From Alphaproteobacteria bacterium (GTDB lineage Bacteria > Pseudomonadota > Alphaproteobacteria > Micavibrionales > Micavibrionaceae), in NCBI GenBank assembly GCA_021776075.1, contig JAJFGQ010000084.1, positions 1-64,000 on the forward strand: a DNA stretch of 64,000 nt, given 5' to 3'. The position numbers and the translations under genes are program-made. Below, piece after piece: positions 42,112-50,256 of this stretch. How positions within the stretch are numbered: position 1 is the stretch's first letter; every line of letters begins with the position of its first letter. The notes under the pieces are model-generated. The model saw only the letters and a program-made list of their open reading frames with translations. It ran no database searches and had not been told where the DNA came from.

Positions 42112-43722
42112 ATGATAAATATTCTAAGTAAATTATTCCACAGTATCGCATGGGTTTCTCTGCTCGTCTTTTTGGGAGTGGGGGAGGCTTATGCCACTGA
42201 TCTTAGCGGTATATCAGAAAATATAGTAAAGTCTGTTGAGAGACTTCCTGCTCTTATCACCGGTGCGGCCTATCTTCTTGGGCTTGTTTTTGGTGTATGG
42301 GGTATTTTCAAATTAAAAGAACATGTTGATAATCCTGTTCAAGCGCCTTTGCGCCACGCCATAACACGCTTTTTAGCTGGCGGCGCTTTATTCGCTTTGC
42401 CTATTATTTATAATGCAATGGTCCAAACAGTGGGGGCGGGGAATGCTAATTTAGACCTGAATGCTGGTTTTCTGGCCAGTGCCAGCGGCGTTATTGGGAG
42501 TATTCTTACGTTTGCGCCCTTGCAGGACGTTAATCAAATTCTGAGAAATATTATAGATTCCTTGCAGGACGTTCCTGGTCTTATAACCGCCGCCGGTTAT
42601 TTATTAGGTCTTGTTCTCGGGGTCAGCGGTATTCTGAAATTAAAAGAGCATGTTGATAACCCGGATCAGGTTCCTCTAAGAGAGGGGGTTATCAGGTTTT
42701 TAATAGGCGGCGCTCTGTTTTCTTTGCCAGCCATTTATGTTGCTATGTATGAGAGTATCAATAGTGCCGGCGGTGTTTTAGATTATTTAGCAGGTGCTGC
42801 GGGTGCTCTTGGCATTACCACCTCGACGGAAGATCCTTTCAGTGGTGGTTGTGTGCTAGGTATTTTCGGTTCCGGAGTGGGTTCTGTTATTTGTAATCTT
42901 TTCCTTCATACAGGGGCCTTCCCAGCGTTTTTGATGGCTTTTTCTTATCTGTCGGGACTTGTTCTCGGTTTTTGGGGTATATTGAAATTAAAAGACCATG
43001 TTTTGAATCCACAACAGACATCTGTTTGGGAACCTGTTTCAAGATTTATTGCCGGCGGTGCCTTGTTCGCCCTGCCGACTGTTATGGCCGCAGCTTACAA
43101 TACGGTTGCTTCGGTTTTGTTGCCTCACTTTAACAGAGGTTTTAATGAAAAAGCAGTGGGCGCAGGTGATGGTTTGGATGTTAAATTAACCGCCTTTATG
43201 ACGGATATATTTGCGCCGATGACGATTATTATTAACTGGTTTGGTATCGTGGCCGGTATCATATTAATTATTATCGGCATTATGCGTCTTATGAAATCTG
43301 CGCAGGAGGGGGCACGCGGCCCTGGAGGAATCGGTACGATTATGACGTTTATTGCTGGTGGAGCTTTGCTTTCTTTCAGTCCCATGATTACAGCCTTTTC
43401 AACATCATTCTTCGGTACTGATGGTACGGTTACCCTGACTAATGCAGAGATGGCTTATACAACAGGTATGGACCCTGCTGCCGTACAGCATGTCCATAAT
43501 GTTATTAGCGCGGTGATAAGGTTTATGATTGTTCTCGGTATGGTTAGTTTTGCGCGCGGTATTTTTATCGTTCGGGGTGTTGCCGAGGGTAATCAACAGG
43601 CTTCAATGATGGCGGGTGTTACCCATCTTTTGGGTGGTGCTTTGGCTATAAATTTGGGGCCTGTAATGAATGCTGTTCAATCGACTTTAGGTTTGACGGC
43701 ATATGGTGTAAACTTTAAGTGA
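42112..43722 (+). CDS. Fusion of DotP/IcmD-like modules with a DotE/IcmC-like C terminus
   Basis: 536 residues from the ATG at 42112 (a TTG seven codons earlier is open). After a signal peptide (about 1-29) the chain repeats a two-helix membrane module, (L/V)P-x-L-I-T-x-x-x-YLLGLV-x-G-x-x-GI-x-KLKEHVDNP then a second helix with (F)(L/I)xGGALF-x-LP, at about 45-107, 153-216 and 270-332. A fourth, more diverged copy is at 366-430. The C terminus (about 461-520, FMIVLGMVSFARGIFIVRG, THLLGGALAINLG) has the DotE/IcmC signature. In Legionella DotE and DotP are separate small inner-membrane proteins; here several are fused in one polypeptide. Confidence 0.88.
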   Translation: MINILSKLFHSIAWVSLLVFLGVGEAYATDLSGISENIVKSVERLPALITGAAYLLGLVFGVWGIFKLKEHVDNPVQAPLRHAITRFLAGGALFALPIIYNAMVQTVGAGNANLDLNAGFLASASGVIGSILTFAPLQDVNQILRNIIDSLQDVPGLITAAGYLLGLVLGVSGILKLKEHVDNPDQVPLREGVIRFLIGGALFSLPAIYVAMYESINSAGGVLDYLAGAAGALGITTSTEDPFSGGCVLGIFGSGVGSVICNLFLHTGAFPAFLMAFSYLSGLVLGFWGILKLKDHVLNPQQTSVWEPVSRFIAGGALFALPTVMAAAYNTVASVLLPHFNRGFNEKAVGAGDGLDVKLTAFMTDIFAPMTIIINWFGIVAGIILIIIGIMRLMKSAQEGARGPGGIGTIMTFIAGGALLSFSPMITAFSTSFFGTDGTVTLTNAEMAYTTGMDPAAVQHVHNVISAVIRFMIVLGMVSFARGIFIVRGVAEGNQQASMMAGVTHLLGGALAINLGPVMNAVQSTLGLTAYGVNFK

Positions 43723-43748
43723 AACTACAATAAAGGAGGACTATCACT

Positions 43749-44144
43749 ATGATAAAACGAATTAATATTAAAACTTTACAAATGAGTGCTGCGTTTTTTG
43801 CAGGAGTGTTCTTGGTATCGTCTCCGGCGTTTGCGGCGGCCGGTGGTAATGATTTTAGCAAAATTTCTGGGAATATCATTCAATCGATTCAGGATTTACC
43901 GGGTTTGTTGACAGGGCTTTCCTATATGTTTGGAATTTTGTTGGGTGTTCTTGGTATTCTTAAAATTAAAGACCATGTTGAGAATCCGCAGCAAACAGCT
44001 TTGAAGGACGGTGCTATTCGTCTGGCTGCCGGTGGCGGTCTGTTCGCGCTTCCAATTATATTTGAATCTATGCTTGCGACGATCGGTGTTGGCGGACCTA
44101 CTCGTGCGGCAGTTGCTGCGAAGGTTGATTTTATTGTAAATTAG
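43749..44144 (+). CDS. dotP: DotP/IcmD-like small inner-membrane protein
   Basis: 131 residues, like Legionella IcmD (132). A signal peptide ending near AFAAAG is followed by one copy of the same module found repeated in the preceding gene: LPGLLTGLSYMFGILLGVLG, KIKDHVENPQQTALKDGA and AAGGGLFALPIIFESML. A strong ribosome site (AAAGGAGG, 43732-43739) precedes the ATG. It probably arose from, or gave rise to, the fused modules upstream. Predicted to sit in the inner membrane with two helices after signal cleavage. Confidence 0.88.
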   Translation: MIKRINIKTLQMSAAFFAGVFLVSSPAFAAAGGNDFSKISGNIIQSIQDLPGLLTGLSYMFGILLGVLGILKIKDHVENPQQTALKDGAIRLAAGGGLFALPIIFESMLATIGVGGPTRAAVAAKVDFIVN

Positions 44145-44153
44145 AATAGCCAC

Positions 44154-44855
44154 ATGAGTAACAATATACCTATTATTCCGGGCATTGCACGATTTTCGGG
44201 CAATGCCCGGACCTATTCCGGAGAAAAAAACAGCATCTTGACCGCTGATTTGAAACGTGAGGTATTTGAGCGTGATGGCAATCTTTGCCAATGCTGCGGG
44301 TTCTATTCAGAAAAATATCAGGAAATCCTTTTTTTAGATAAAGACTCCGACAAGCCTGCTGTGGATTCTATGGCGACATGTTGTATTTTTTGTCACCAAT
44401 GTTTCAATCTGGATGATGTGTCCGTTATGCGTTCGGGTGTTCTTGTCTGGCTTCCCGAAATTAAACAGGCGGCCTTGCACCATGTTGCCCGAGCGGTTTA
44501 TGTCGCACGTATTTCTCAGGGTCCGGTGGCGGATGCCGCCCGGCGTGTTTTGGATGTGCTGATGTCCCGACGGAGTGAGGTACAAAGAAGACTGGGTACA
44601 GATGATCCTTTTATTCTTGCAACTGTTTTGAAAGATTATATTACTGAAAAAGCTTACGATGCGCGTCGAGAAAAACTGGAAGGAATCCGGCTTTTTCCAT
44701 TAGATAGACGTATTATTAAAGAGTCTGATCTTGAGTTTAATCAGTTTCCTCAGATTTTGGCATATTGGCGTTCAAAGAGCGGCCCGTTTGGCGGGAGGGT
44801 TCCCAGAGAGTGGACGGGTATATATAAAAATCTCACCGATGTTCAGTTGGTGTAA
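44154..44855 (+). CDS. icmJ: DotN/IcmJ zinc-binding protein of the coupling complex
   Basis: 233 residues (Legionella IcmJ 208). A Cys-rich HNH-like zinc site is visible: Cys45, 47, 48 in DGNLCQCCGF and Cys76, 77, 80, 83 in TCCIFCHQC. The LPEIKQAALHHVARAVYVARIS helix and FPQILAYWRSKSGPFGG near the C terminus are IcmJ features. In Legionella DotN binds the DotL coupling protein. It is encoded just ahead of DotO/IcmB, as in Legionella and IncI loci. The HNH catalytic residues are not obvious, so it is not expected to cut DNA. Confidence 0.9.
   Translation: MSNNIPIIPGIARFSGNARTYSGEKNSILTADLKREVFERDGNLCQCCGFYSEKYQEILFLDKDSDKPAVDSMATCCIFCHQCFNLDDVSVMRSGVLVWLPEIKQAALHHVARAVYVARISQGPVADAARRVLDVLMSRRSEVQRRLGTDDPFILATVLKDYITEKAYDARREKLEGIRLFPLDRRIIKESDLEFNQFPQILAYWRSKSGPFGGRVPREWTGIYKNLTDVQLV
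44178..44210 (+). repeat. Perfect 11-bp inverted repeat in the start of icmJ
   Basis: CCGGGCATTGC (44178-44188) and its exact reverse complement (44200-44210) are separated by 11 bases. The hairpin would lie 24 bases into the icmJ coding sequence. No T-run follows, so it is not a terminator. Confidence 0.8.
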
Positions 44856-44972
44856 TGGGTCCGTACGTTTTGTTTTTTAACATTATCGCCATTTACTTGT
44901 TCTTCCTCGCTGAGAAACCCGATATACTGCTTTGAGCATGTTTTTGTTTTCATAGGTTGAATAAACTATCCC

Positions 44973-47900
44973 ATGAACTGGTTTTATAAATTTATTGCTC
45001 CTTTTCAGGTCGCTTTTAGACAGTCTGTTGACAGTTTTATTCGTTTGGAGACGTCTGAAAACGAAACGACGATGGTTGCTGAAGATGGCTCTTTACTGAC
45101 TTACCTAAAAGTGGACGGTACACGTCAGGTTATTGGCGAACAGGAATATCAGCATATTATTGAAGGGGCGACAATTAAGATCGGCGCCCGCTTTGATAGA
45201 CAAGGACACGCTCTCCAGGTTTTTTTCGTTCGGGACCCGGCACGTATACGCCGTTATTTGCAGTATATGATAAAGGGAAGCCGCATTGCCGCCCGGAATA
45301 TAGGGTTGGAGATGGAGGATGTTTTTGAAGAGCGCGTGACAAATTTGTCACGTTATGTGTCTTACGAGGAGTTCTATTTTGTTTTGTGGACGCGCCCGTC
45401 TATTTTAACAAAAAATGAATTTCAGCGCGCAGCAAAAGAATCTAAAGAAAAAAATTGGGTCAGGGCGCCGTATGCGCAATATCCTTTAGCTGCTCTTGAT
45501 GCTTTAAGGACCAGACATAAAAGCTATGTGTCTTCTGTTGAATCTGCTTTGGATGAATTGGGAATTAAAGCGGATATCATGGAAGTTCATGATGCTATGT
45601 TGGCTGTAAGAAACAATCTTTTTCCGTCGAAGGCGCATGAGGATTGGCGAATTTGCCTTCCGGGAGACCCTATACCGGCCCGTGCACCTTTGAGTAATCG
45701 GGATATGTCGGATATTATGTGGCCGCCTGTTCGCCAGCAAATTGCTGCGGGTGACGCCCGGATTATTGATAAATCAATCTGTCAAATTGGTGATTTATAT
45801 TGGGGAGGGGCAGATATGACGCTCGGTCCCATGGATGCTACGCCTTTTATTCAGCTATTGAATCGTTTGTTTGATGCCGACATACCCTACCGTTTTTCTT
45901 TTATGATCGAGGGAGGCGGGGCATCGGCTGTGGCTATGCGGTCTTTTGCGGCAACCCTTCTGGGCGTAACGAATTCTCTGAATAAGCAAATTAAGTTTTC
46001 TCTTGATAATCTTGCAATTCTTGCCCGTCGGGAGCCTGTTGTAAAGCTTCGTATATCTTTTGCAACATGGGGTCCGGCTGGAGATTTGAAGCTCGTTCAG
46101 GACAGGTTGTCTATTCTTGTGCAATCTGTGGAGAGTTGGGGGTATTGCCAGGTTAGTGAATTTTCAGGAGACCCGTTGGATTGCATTATGTCTTCAGCGA
46201 TGGGGATTCATTGTGCGGGTACGGCACCTTCTGGTGTCGCGCCAATGTTTGAGGTCATGAAGCTTTTGCCGTGGCACAGACCCTCTAGTCCTTTTGCAGA
46301 GGGTGCTGTTTTGTTACGTTCGGCGGATGGAAAGATTTGGCCTTACCAGACGGGAACAAATTTGACGACAACGTGGTTCGATTTAGTTTTCGCCCAGCCG
46401 GGTGCCGGTAAATCTGTGTTGTTGAATACATTGAATCTGGGGACGTGTTTATCACCGGGGTTGAGTAAATTACCTTATCTGGCTGTGATTGATATTGGCC
46501 CGTCTTCCTCTGGTTTGATTTCCCTGATTAAAGAGGCTTTGCCAACTGACCGTGAGCATGAGGCCGCCTATTACCGTTTGCAAATGTCTCACCAATTTGC
46601 TGTTAATCCGTTTGATACTCAGTTGGGGTGTCGTTATCCGTTGCTTGATGAACGTAGTTATCTGGTTGAGGTTATAACGTTGTTATGTACGCCGCCAGGT
46701 CATGATAAGCCGTATGATGGCATACAGCAATTGGCGGGTCTTGTCGTTGACGAGATGTTTCGTTGGCGGGACGATAGTGCCGCAAGTGCCGAGCCTCGGC
46801 CTTATTTGCCTCGTCTTGATGCAGAGGTAGATGAGGCTTTGCAGAAATTTAACGTTCATCTTCCTTCCGACCCTTATTGGTGGGATGTCGTGGATAAAAT
46901 GTTTGATTTGGGCCAGTACCATATTGCAAATTTGGCACAACGTCATGCTGTTCCCACTCTGAGCGATTCTATTACGGCATCTCGCCGTCCCCAAATTCGT
47001 AGCCTTCTTGAAGAAACGTCTGTGGGGTTTAGTACGGAGAGCGTCATTAATGCGTTCGAACGTATGATTACCTCTTCTATTCGGGAGCTTCCTATTCTGG
47101 CGTCCGTAACGCAGTTTGATATTAGTGATTGCCGGGTTTGTTCTCTGGACTTGATGGATGTTTGTCCGCAGGGTGATGAGGTGGCCGATAAACAAACGGC
47201 CATTATGTATATGTTGGCGCGCCATGTTTTGGTACGGAGTTGGTGGATGGGGCCTGAAGCCCTTCAATTTATTCCTGAAAAATTCCGTGAATATCATGAA
47301 ACACGTTTGCAGGATATTATGGAGATACCCAAGCGCCTTTGCTATGATGAGTTCCATCGTACAAGTAGCTCGAGCTCTGTGCGGGGCCAGGTGATCAGGG
47401 ATGTTCGTGAGGGACGGAAGCGTGGCGTTCAAATCATTCTGACCTCTCAGCTTTTGGACGATTTTGATCAGGATATGATTGATTTGGCAACGGGTGTGTG
47501 GGTCTTGGGTACGGCTATTTCGGACGCGGCGGTGGAAAACGTTCGGGATCGTTTCGGTTTGTCTGATACAGCTCGTGATATTATTCGTTTTAAACTCACA
47601 GGCCCGAAGGCTGGCGGCGCACCCATGCTTTTTGTTCTGGGAACGAATGAAGGCCGTTATGAGCAGTTTTTGTATAACACATTGGGCCCCATTGAGCTGT
47701 GGGCCCTATCGACCTCTTCTGAAGATGTGGCAATCAGGAACAGGCTTTATGGTTATTTGGGCGCGGGGCGTGGGCGACAGATGTTGGCCACAGCCTTTCC
47801 CGGAGGGAGCGCCCGTAATGAAATCAAAAGGCGTGTCCAGATTAAGAGTGAGGCAGAGGGTGAATCAAAAACGGCTTTAACTAGCACAGTTGTTGAAGAG

Positions 47901-47978
47901 ATTGTTGATGATCTTGTTAAAAAATCGGAACAGGCATCAATAGAAAGAGAGCTTAAAAAATTCAGGGCCGTCTCATGA
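44973..47978 (+). CDS. dotO: DotO/IcmB secretion ATPase (VirB4 class)
   Basis: 1001 residues, close to Legionella DotO (1009). The N-terminal ~450 residues form the VirB4-type docking domain. Walker A is QPGAGKS at 475-481 and a Walker B-like CYDEFHR lies near 790, followed by the GRKRGVQIILTSQLLDDF motif typical of VirB4/TraU ATPases. DotO forms the hexameric cytoplasmic platform on which DotB docks. The stop overlaps the next start as ATGA. All nucleotide-binding motifs appear intact. Confidence 0.95.
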   Translation: MNWFYKFIAPFQVAFRQSVDSFIRLETSENETTMVAEDGSLLTYLKVDGTRQVIGEQEYQHIIEGATIKIGARFDRQGHALQVFFVRDPARIRRYLQYMIKGSRIAARNIGLEMEDVFEERVTNLSRYVSYEEFYFVLWTRPSILTKNEFQRAAKESKEKNWVRAPYAQYPLAALDALRTRHKSYVSSVESALDELGIKADIMEVHDAMLAVRNNLFPSKAHEDWRICLPGDPIPARAPLSNRDMSDIMWPPVRQQIAAGDARIIDKSICQIGDLYWGGADMTLGPMDATPFIQLLNRLFDADIPYRFSFMIEGGGASAVAMRSFAATLLGVTNSLNKQIKFSLDNLAILARREPVVKLRISFATWGPAGDLKLVQDRLSILVQSVESWGYCQVSEFSGDPLDCIMSSAMGIHCAGTAPSGVAPMFEVMKLLPWHRPSSPFAEGAVLLRSADGKIWPYQTGTNLTTTWFDLVFAQPGAGKSVLLNTLNLGTCLSPGLSKLPYLAVIDIGPSSSGLISLIKEALPTDREHEAAYYRLQMSHQFAVNPFDTQLGCRYPLLDERSYLVEVITLLCTPPGHDKPYDGIQQLAGLVVDEMFRWRDDSAASAEPRPYLPRLDAEVDEALQKFNVHLPSDPYWWDVVDKMFDLGQYHIANLAQRHAVPTLSDSITASRRPQIRSLLEETSVGFSTESVINAFERMITSSIRELPILASVTQFDISDCRVCSLDLMDVCPQGDEVADKQTAIMYMLARHVLVRSWWMGPEALQFIPEKFREYHETRLQDIMEIPKRLCYDEFHRTSSSSSVRGQVIRDVREGRKRGVQIILTSQLLDDFDQDMIDLATGVWVLGTAISDAAVENVRDRFGLSDTARDIIRFKLTGPKAGGAPMLFVLGTNEGRYEQFLYNTLGPIELWALSTSSEDVAIRNRLYGYLGAGRGRQMLATAFPGGSARNEIKRRVQIKSEAEGESKTALTSTVVEEIVDDLVKKSEQASIERELKKFRAVS

Positions 47979-48577
47979 CAAGTGTTGCCGTGCCAGAAAA
48001 ACAGACTGGAAATAAGAGGAAGAAAAAGAAAAAGACGAAGCTTTATATGGTTCTGGGTGGTTTTGCCGTTGTCAGCCTTGTTGTCTGGGCTATGTTACAA
48101 CCTGCTCAGGGGACAATTCATACGGGGTTGTGCCGGACTTTTGTTGAGTTAAGGTTGAGGTATCCGGAAACGATGGAAACAATTTCGGTGGAGCAGTTTG
48201 GGGGCGCTTATCGTGTTTTTTATATCTATAAGGGGGCTTTCGGCGAGGTTCGGTCAGAGATGATTCAGTGCCGGTTTAAGCCGGGTCAGAATAATGCGTT
48301 GATTCTTGATGCTGTTGAAATTAACAGAGTGCCTGTTGAGAGAAAAGAGATAGATATTTTTAATGCGACAACTCTTGATTTGCGGCCCGGTATAGGGGCG
48401 GATATTTTGCAAGTTTCAAGCGCCGGCCGTTCCGTTGAGGATCAGGCGTTGATTGATTATTTGGCAGGGCAAATTGAAGCAAATAGGGGAACGACTTCAG
48501 TTGTTGATCTATATTGGCCCGATTTAACTATTCCGCCGCCGCCGAGTAAGTCCCTTATTGATTTGAAACGGGATTAA
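47975..48577 (+). CDS. Unknown bitopic membrane protein coupled to DotO
   Basis: 200 residues. A Lys-rich cytoplasmic start (about 9-22) and one membrane helix (about 24-41) give an N-in topology with about 155 residues in the periplasm. Two Cys in the periplasmic domain (GLCRTF and IQCRF) may form a disulfide. The rest is mostly beta with a Pro-rich end (LTIPPPPSK). The start overlaps the dotO stop by four bases, so it is translated with dotO and is very likely a component of the machine. I do not recognise the family; it could be a diverged or lineage-specific Dot/Icm subunit. Confidence 0.8.
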   Translation: MTSVAVPEKQTGNKRKKKKKTKLYMVLGGFAVVSLVVWAMLQPAQGTIHTGLCRTFVELRLRYPETMETISVEQFGGAYRVFYIYKGAFGEVRSEMIQCRFKPGQNNALILDAVEINRVPVERKEIDIFNATTLDLRPGIGADILQVSSAGRSVEDQALIDYLAGQIEANRGTTSVVDLYWPDLTIPPPPSKSLIDLKRD

Positions 48578-48716
48578 TGTGCCGGAGAATCTTGTTCTTG
48601 TAAAATAAGCCCAACTCCATTAACATAACGCAAGAAAACAAACATTAAGTGATATTGATGAAGTATGTCGTCGATGTCCTGTGCTGTGTTAACTACAAAA
48701 AAAGTGATGGACAGAG

Positions 48717-49334
48717 ATGGAAAAGGGAACCTTAAAGCGGCAGTTTTTCATCGCCTTATTTCCTCCTGCCTGGATATCTGAAAGGATAGAGGCATTGCGT
48801 GGTCAGGGTCCGAAAGATTGGGATTGGAAACAGGCGGCAGATTATCATGTCACATTGGCCTTTCCGGGTCGCTTGAGTGACAGGGCATTAAAAAGAATGA
48901 AGCTTGTTTTACAGGATATTGTGCATGAAGCCTTTGATTTATCTTTTGAGGGGCTGGGCCATTTTTTGCCAAAAACAGAGGGCCGGAAAAAAAGAACCCC
49001 CAAACATGTTTTATGGGCGCGTCCTGATGGACAGGCCGAGAGTGCCATACGGATACTGCATAATAAGATTGCCGGCAAACTTCGTAAAAGTGGTTTTAAG
49101 TACGGATTGCAGGGAATTACACCGCATTTGACTGTGGCAAAAATACCGGAGGGCGATCTGGATTTAATGACAGCCTTTACCAAGGCCCATGGTTCTTTGG
49201 AAGCGCCCTCATGGCATTGCGATCGCTTTGCTTTGTGTGAAGCATTGCCGGGCAGCCATGATGATCATCCTGCGAATAATAACGGTGAAGGTAGCCATTA
49301 TCGTAAAATCGTGGAATTCAGCTTGAAAAACTAA
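48717..49334 (+). CDS. thpR: RNA 2',3'-cyclic phosphodiesterase (2H family)
   Basis: 205 residues. Both 2H catalytic motifs are present: YHVTLAF near residue 43 and PHLTVAKI near residue 142. The N-terminal FFIALFPP and the spacing match ThpR, formerly called 2'-5' RNA ligase, which hydrolyses 2',3'-cyclic phosphate RNA ends. A Lys/Arg-rich loop (GRKKRTPKHVLWAR) is slightly longer than usual. It is separate from the secretion block (139 bases after it) and has no evident link to it. Confidence 0.9.
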   Translation: MEKGTLKRQFFIALFPPAWISERIEALRGQGPKDWDWKQAADYHVTLAFPGRLSDRALKRMKLVLQDIVHEAFDLSFEGLGHFLPKTEGRKKRTPKHVLWARPDGQAESAIRILHNKIAGKLRKSGFKYGLQGITPHLTVAKIPEGDLDLMTAFTKAHGSLEAPSWHCDRFALCEALPGSHDDHPANNNGEGSHYRKIVEFSLKN

Positions 49335-49385
49335 CGGTTTTTTGTAAAATACAACTCCTTACACTTATAAACGGGGAGAAATGTT

Positions 49386-49685
49386 ATGTGGCCTGACGAG
49401 CAACATCAAAAAAAAGCAAAACTGAAAAATAATTTCAATCGTAGCAAAGAGACGATGCAGATATGGCTTTCAACACTCGCTTTCGTGGGGCTTGTGGGAA
49501 CGATGGTCGTGATTAACTGGGCGGAGAATGACCGTGTGCGCGCGATTTTAGAAATGAGCGAACAGGAGAAAGCGGACAAAACTCCGCATTCCCAATATTA
49601 TTGTGATGAGTATGGGCGGGAAGTTAAAGACCCTTCTAAAAACCCATTGGCCGTTCCTTGTAATAAATTTGTGCCAAAGCTTTAA
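49386..49685 (+). CDS. Small single-span membrane protein, unknown
   Basis: 99 residues. GGGGAG seven bases upstream supports the ATG at 49386. A basic N terminus, one membrane helix (about 25-44) and a short outside tail with two Cys (QYYCDEYG and VPCNKF). No known family is recognised. It stands alone between thpR and the unknown gene group at 49.9-51.9 kb. The two Cys could form a disulfide if the tail is periplasmic (inference). Confidence 0.7.
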   Translation: MWPDEQHQKKAKLKNNFNRSKETMQIWLSTLAFVGLVGTMVVINWAENDRVRAILEMSEQEKADKTPHSQYYCDEYGREVKDPSKNPLAVPCNKFVPKL

Positions 49686-49876
49686 AGATAGAAAGTGTTT
49701 CTATTACAGTATGTTAGTGTGTTTCTTTCTCTGTTTTCAAAAGAATTAATATATTCTTAAAGCTTATCTATTACCGTGGGGGCAGGGTGAAATTTGCGCC
49801 CGTTGTCTGATTTTTGGTACAATGGTCTAGACATAAGAAAAAACGATAAAAAAGACTATAAACGAAGAGGGTGTAA
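49686..49876 (+). other. Intergenic region before the unknown three-gene group
   Basis: About 190 A+T-rich bases that must carry the promoter of the 49877-51929 group. GAAGAGGGTG just before the GTG at 49877 is a fair ribosome site. No clear hairpin or operator was seen. Confidence 0.4.
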
Positions 49877-50254
49877 GTGAGTAATATTCAAGATGACATG
49901 ACGGCGTTTAAAGACCCCGCTCCTCATAATGAGGAAGCGGTATTATTGTCTCAGTCGATGGCTTCACAAATGGATGTTGATCTCTTGGTCAATGGCAGCG
50001 AAAGAATTATGGTGCTGCATGACAAACCCTTTCCTGATCTTCTTAAGTGGGGTGAATATGATGCGGAAACGAAGACTCTGAACTTTGTTATGCGGGGTGG
50101 TGATGTGATGGATATGGGTATGAAAATACTCGATTCACTGGACTCAAAAGTACAAAAAGCCACAAAACTTTACGCGATTTATATGCAGGATGGAAAAATC
50201 GTGGATTATTACAATGTACCACTGATGGTACATAGTGATGTGGTAGGGGGGTAA
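49877..50254 (+). CDS. Unknown small soluble protein
   Basis: 125 residues with a GTG start supported by GAGGGTG upstream. No signal peptide or membrane segment. The middle has a beta pattern (VDLLVNGSERIMVLHDKPFPDLLKW and KTLNFVMRGGDVMDMG), followed by a helix and KLYAIYMQDGKIVDYYNVPLMV. I recognise no family. It lies two bases ahead of the next gene and is probably co-transcribed and co-translated with it. Small size and pairing with a larger unknown protein would suit a chaperone-like partner, but that is only inference. Confidence 0.7.
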   Translation: MSNIQDDMTAFKDPAPHNEEAVLLSQSMASQMDVDLLVNGSERIMVLHDKPFPDLLKWGEYDAETKTLNFVMRGGDVMDMGMKILDSLDSKVQKATKLYAIYMQDGKIVDYYNVPLMVHSDVVGG

Positions 50255-50256
50255 TA

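Noticed and set aside
44154-44855. HNH homing endonuclease or mobile-element gene
   Set aside because: The Cys-rich site is HNH-like, but length, other motifs and position before dotO match DotN/IcmJ, which is not a nuclease.
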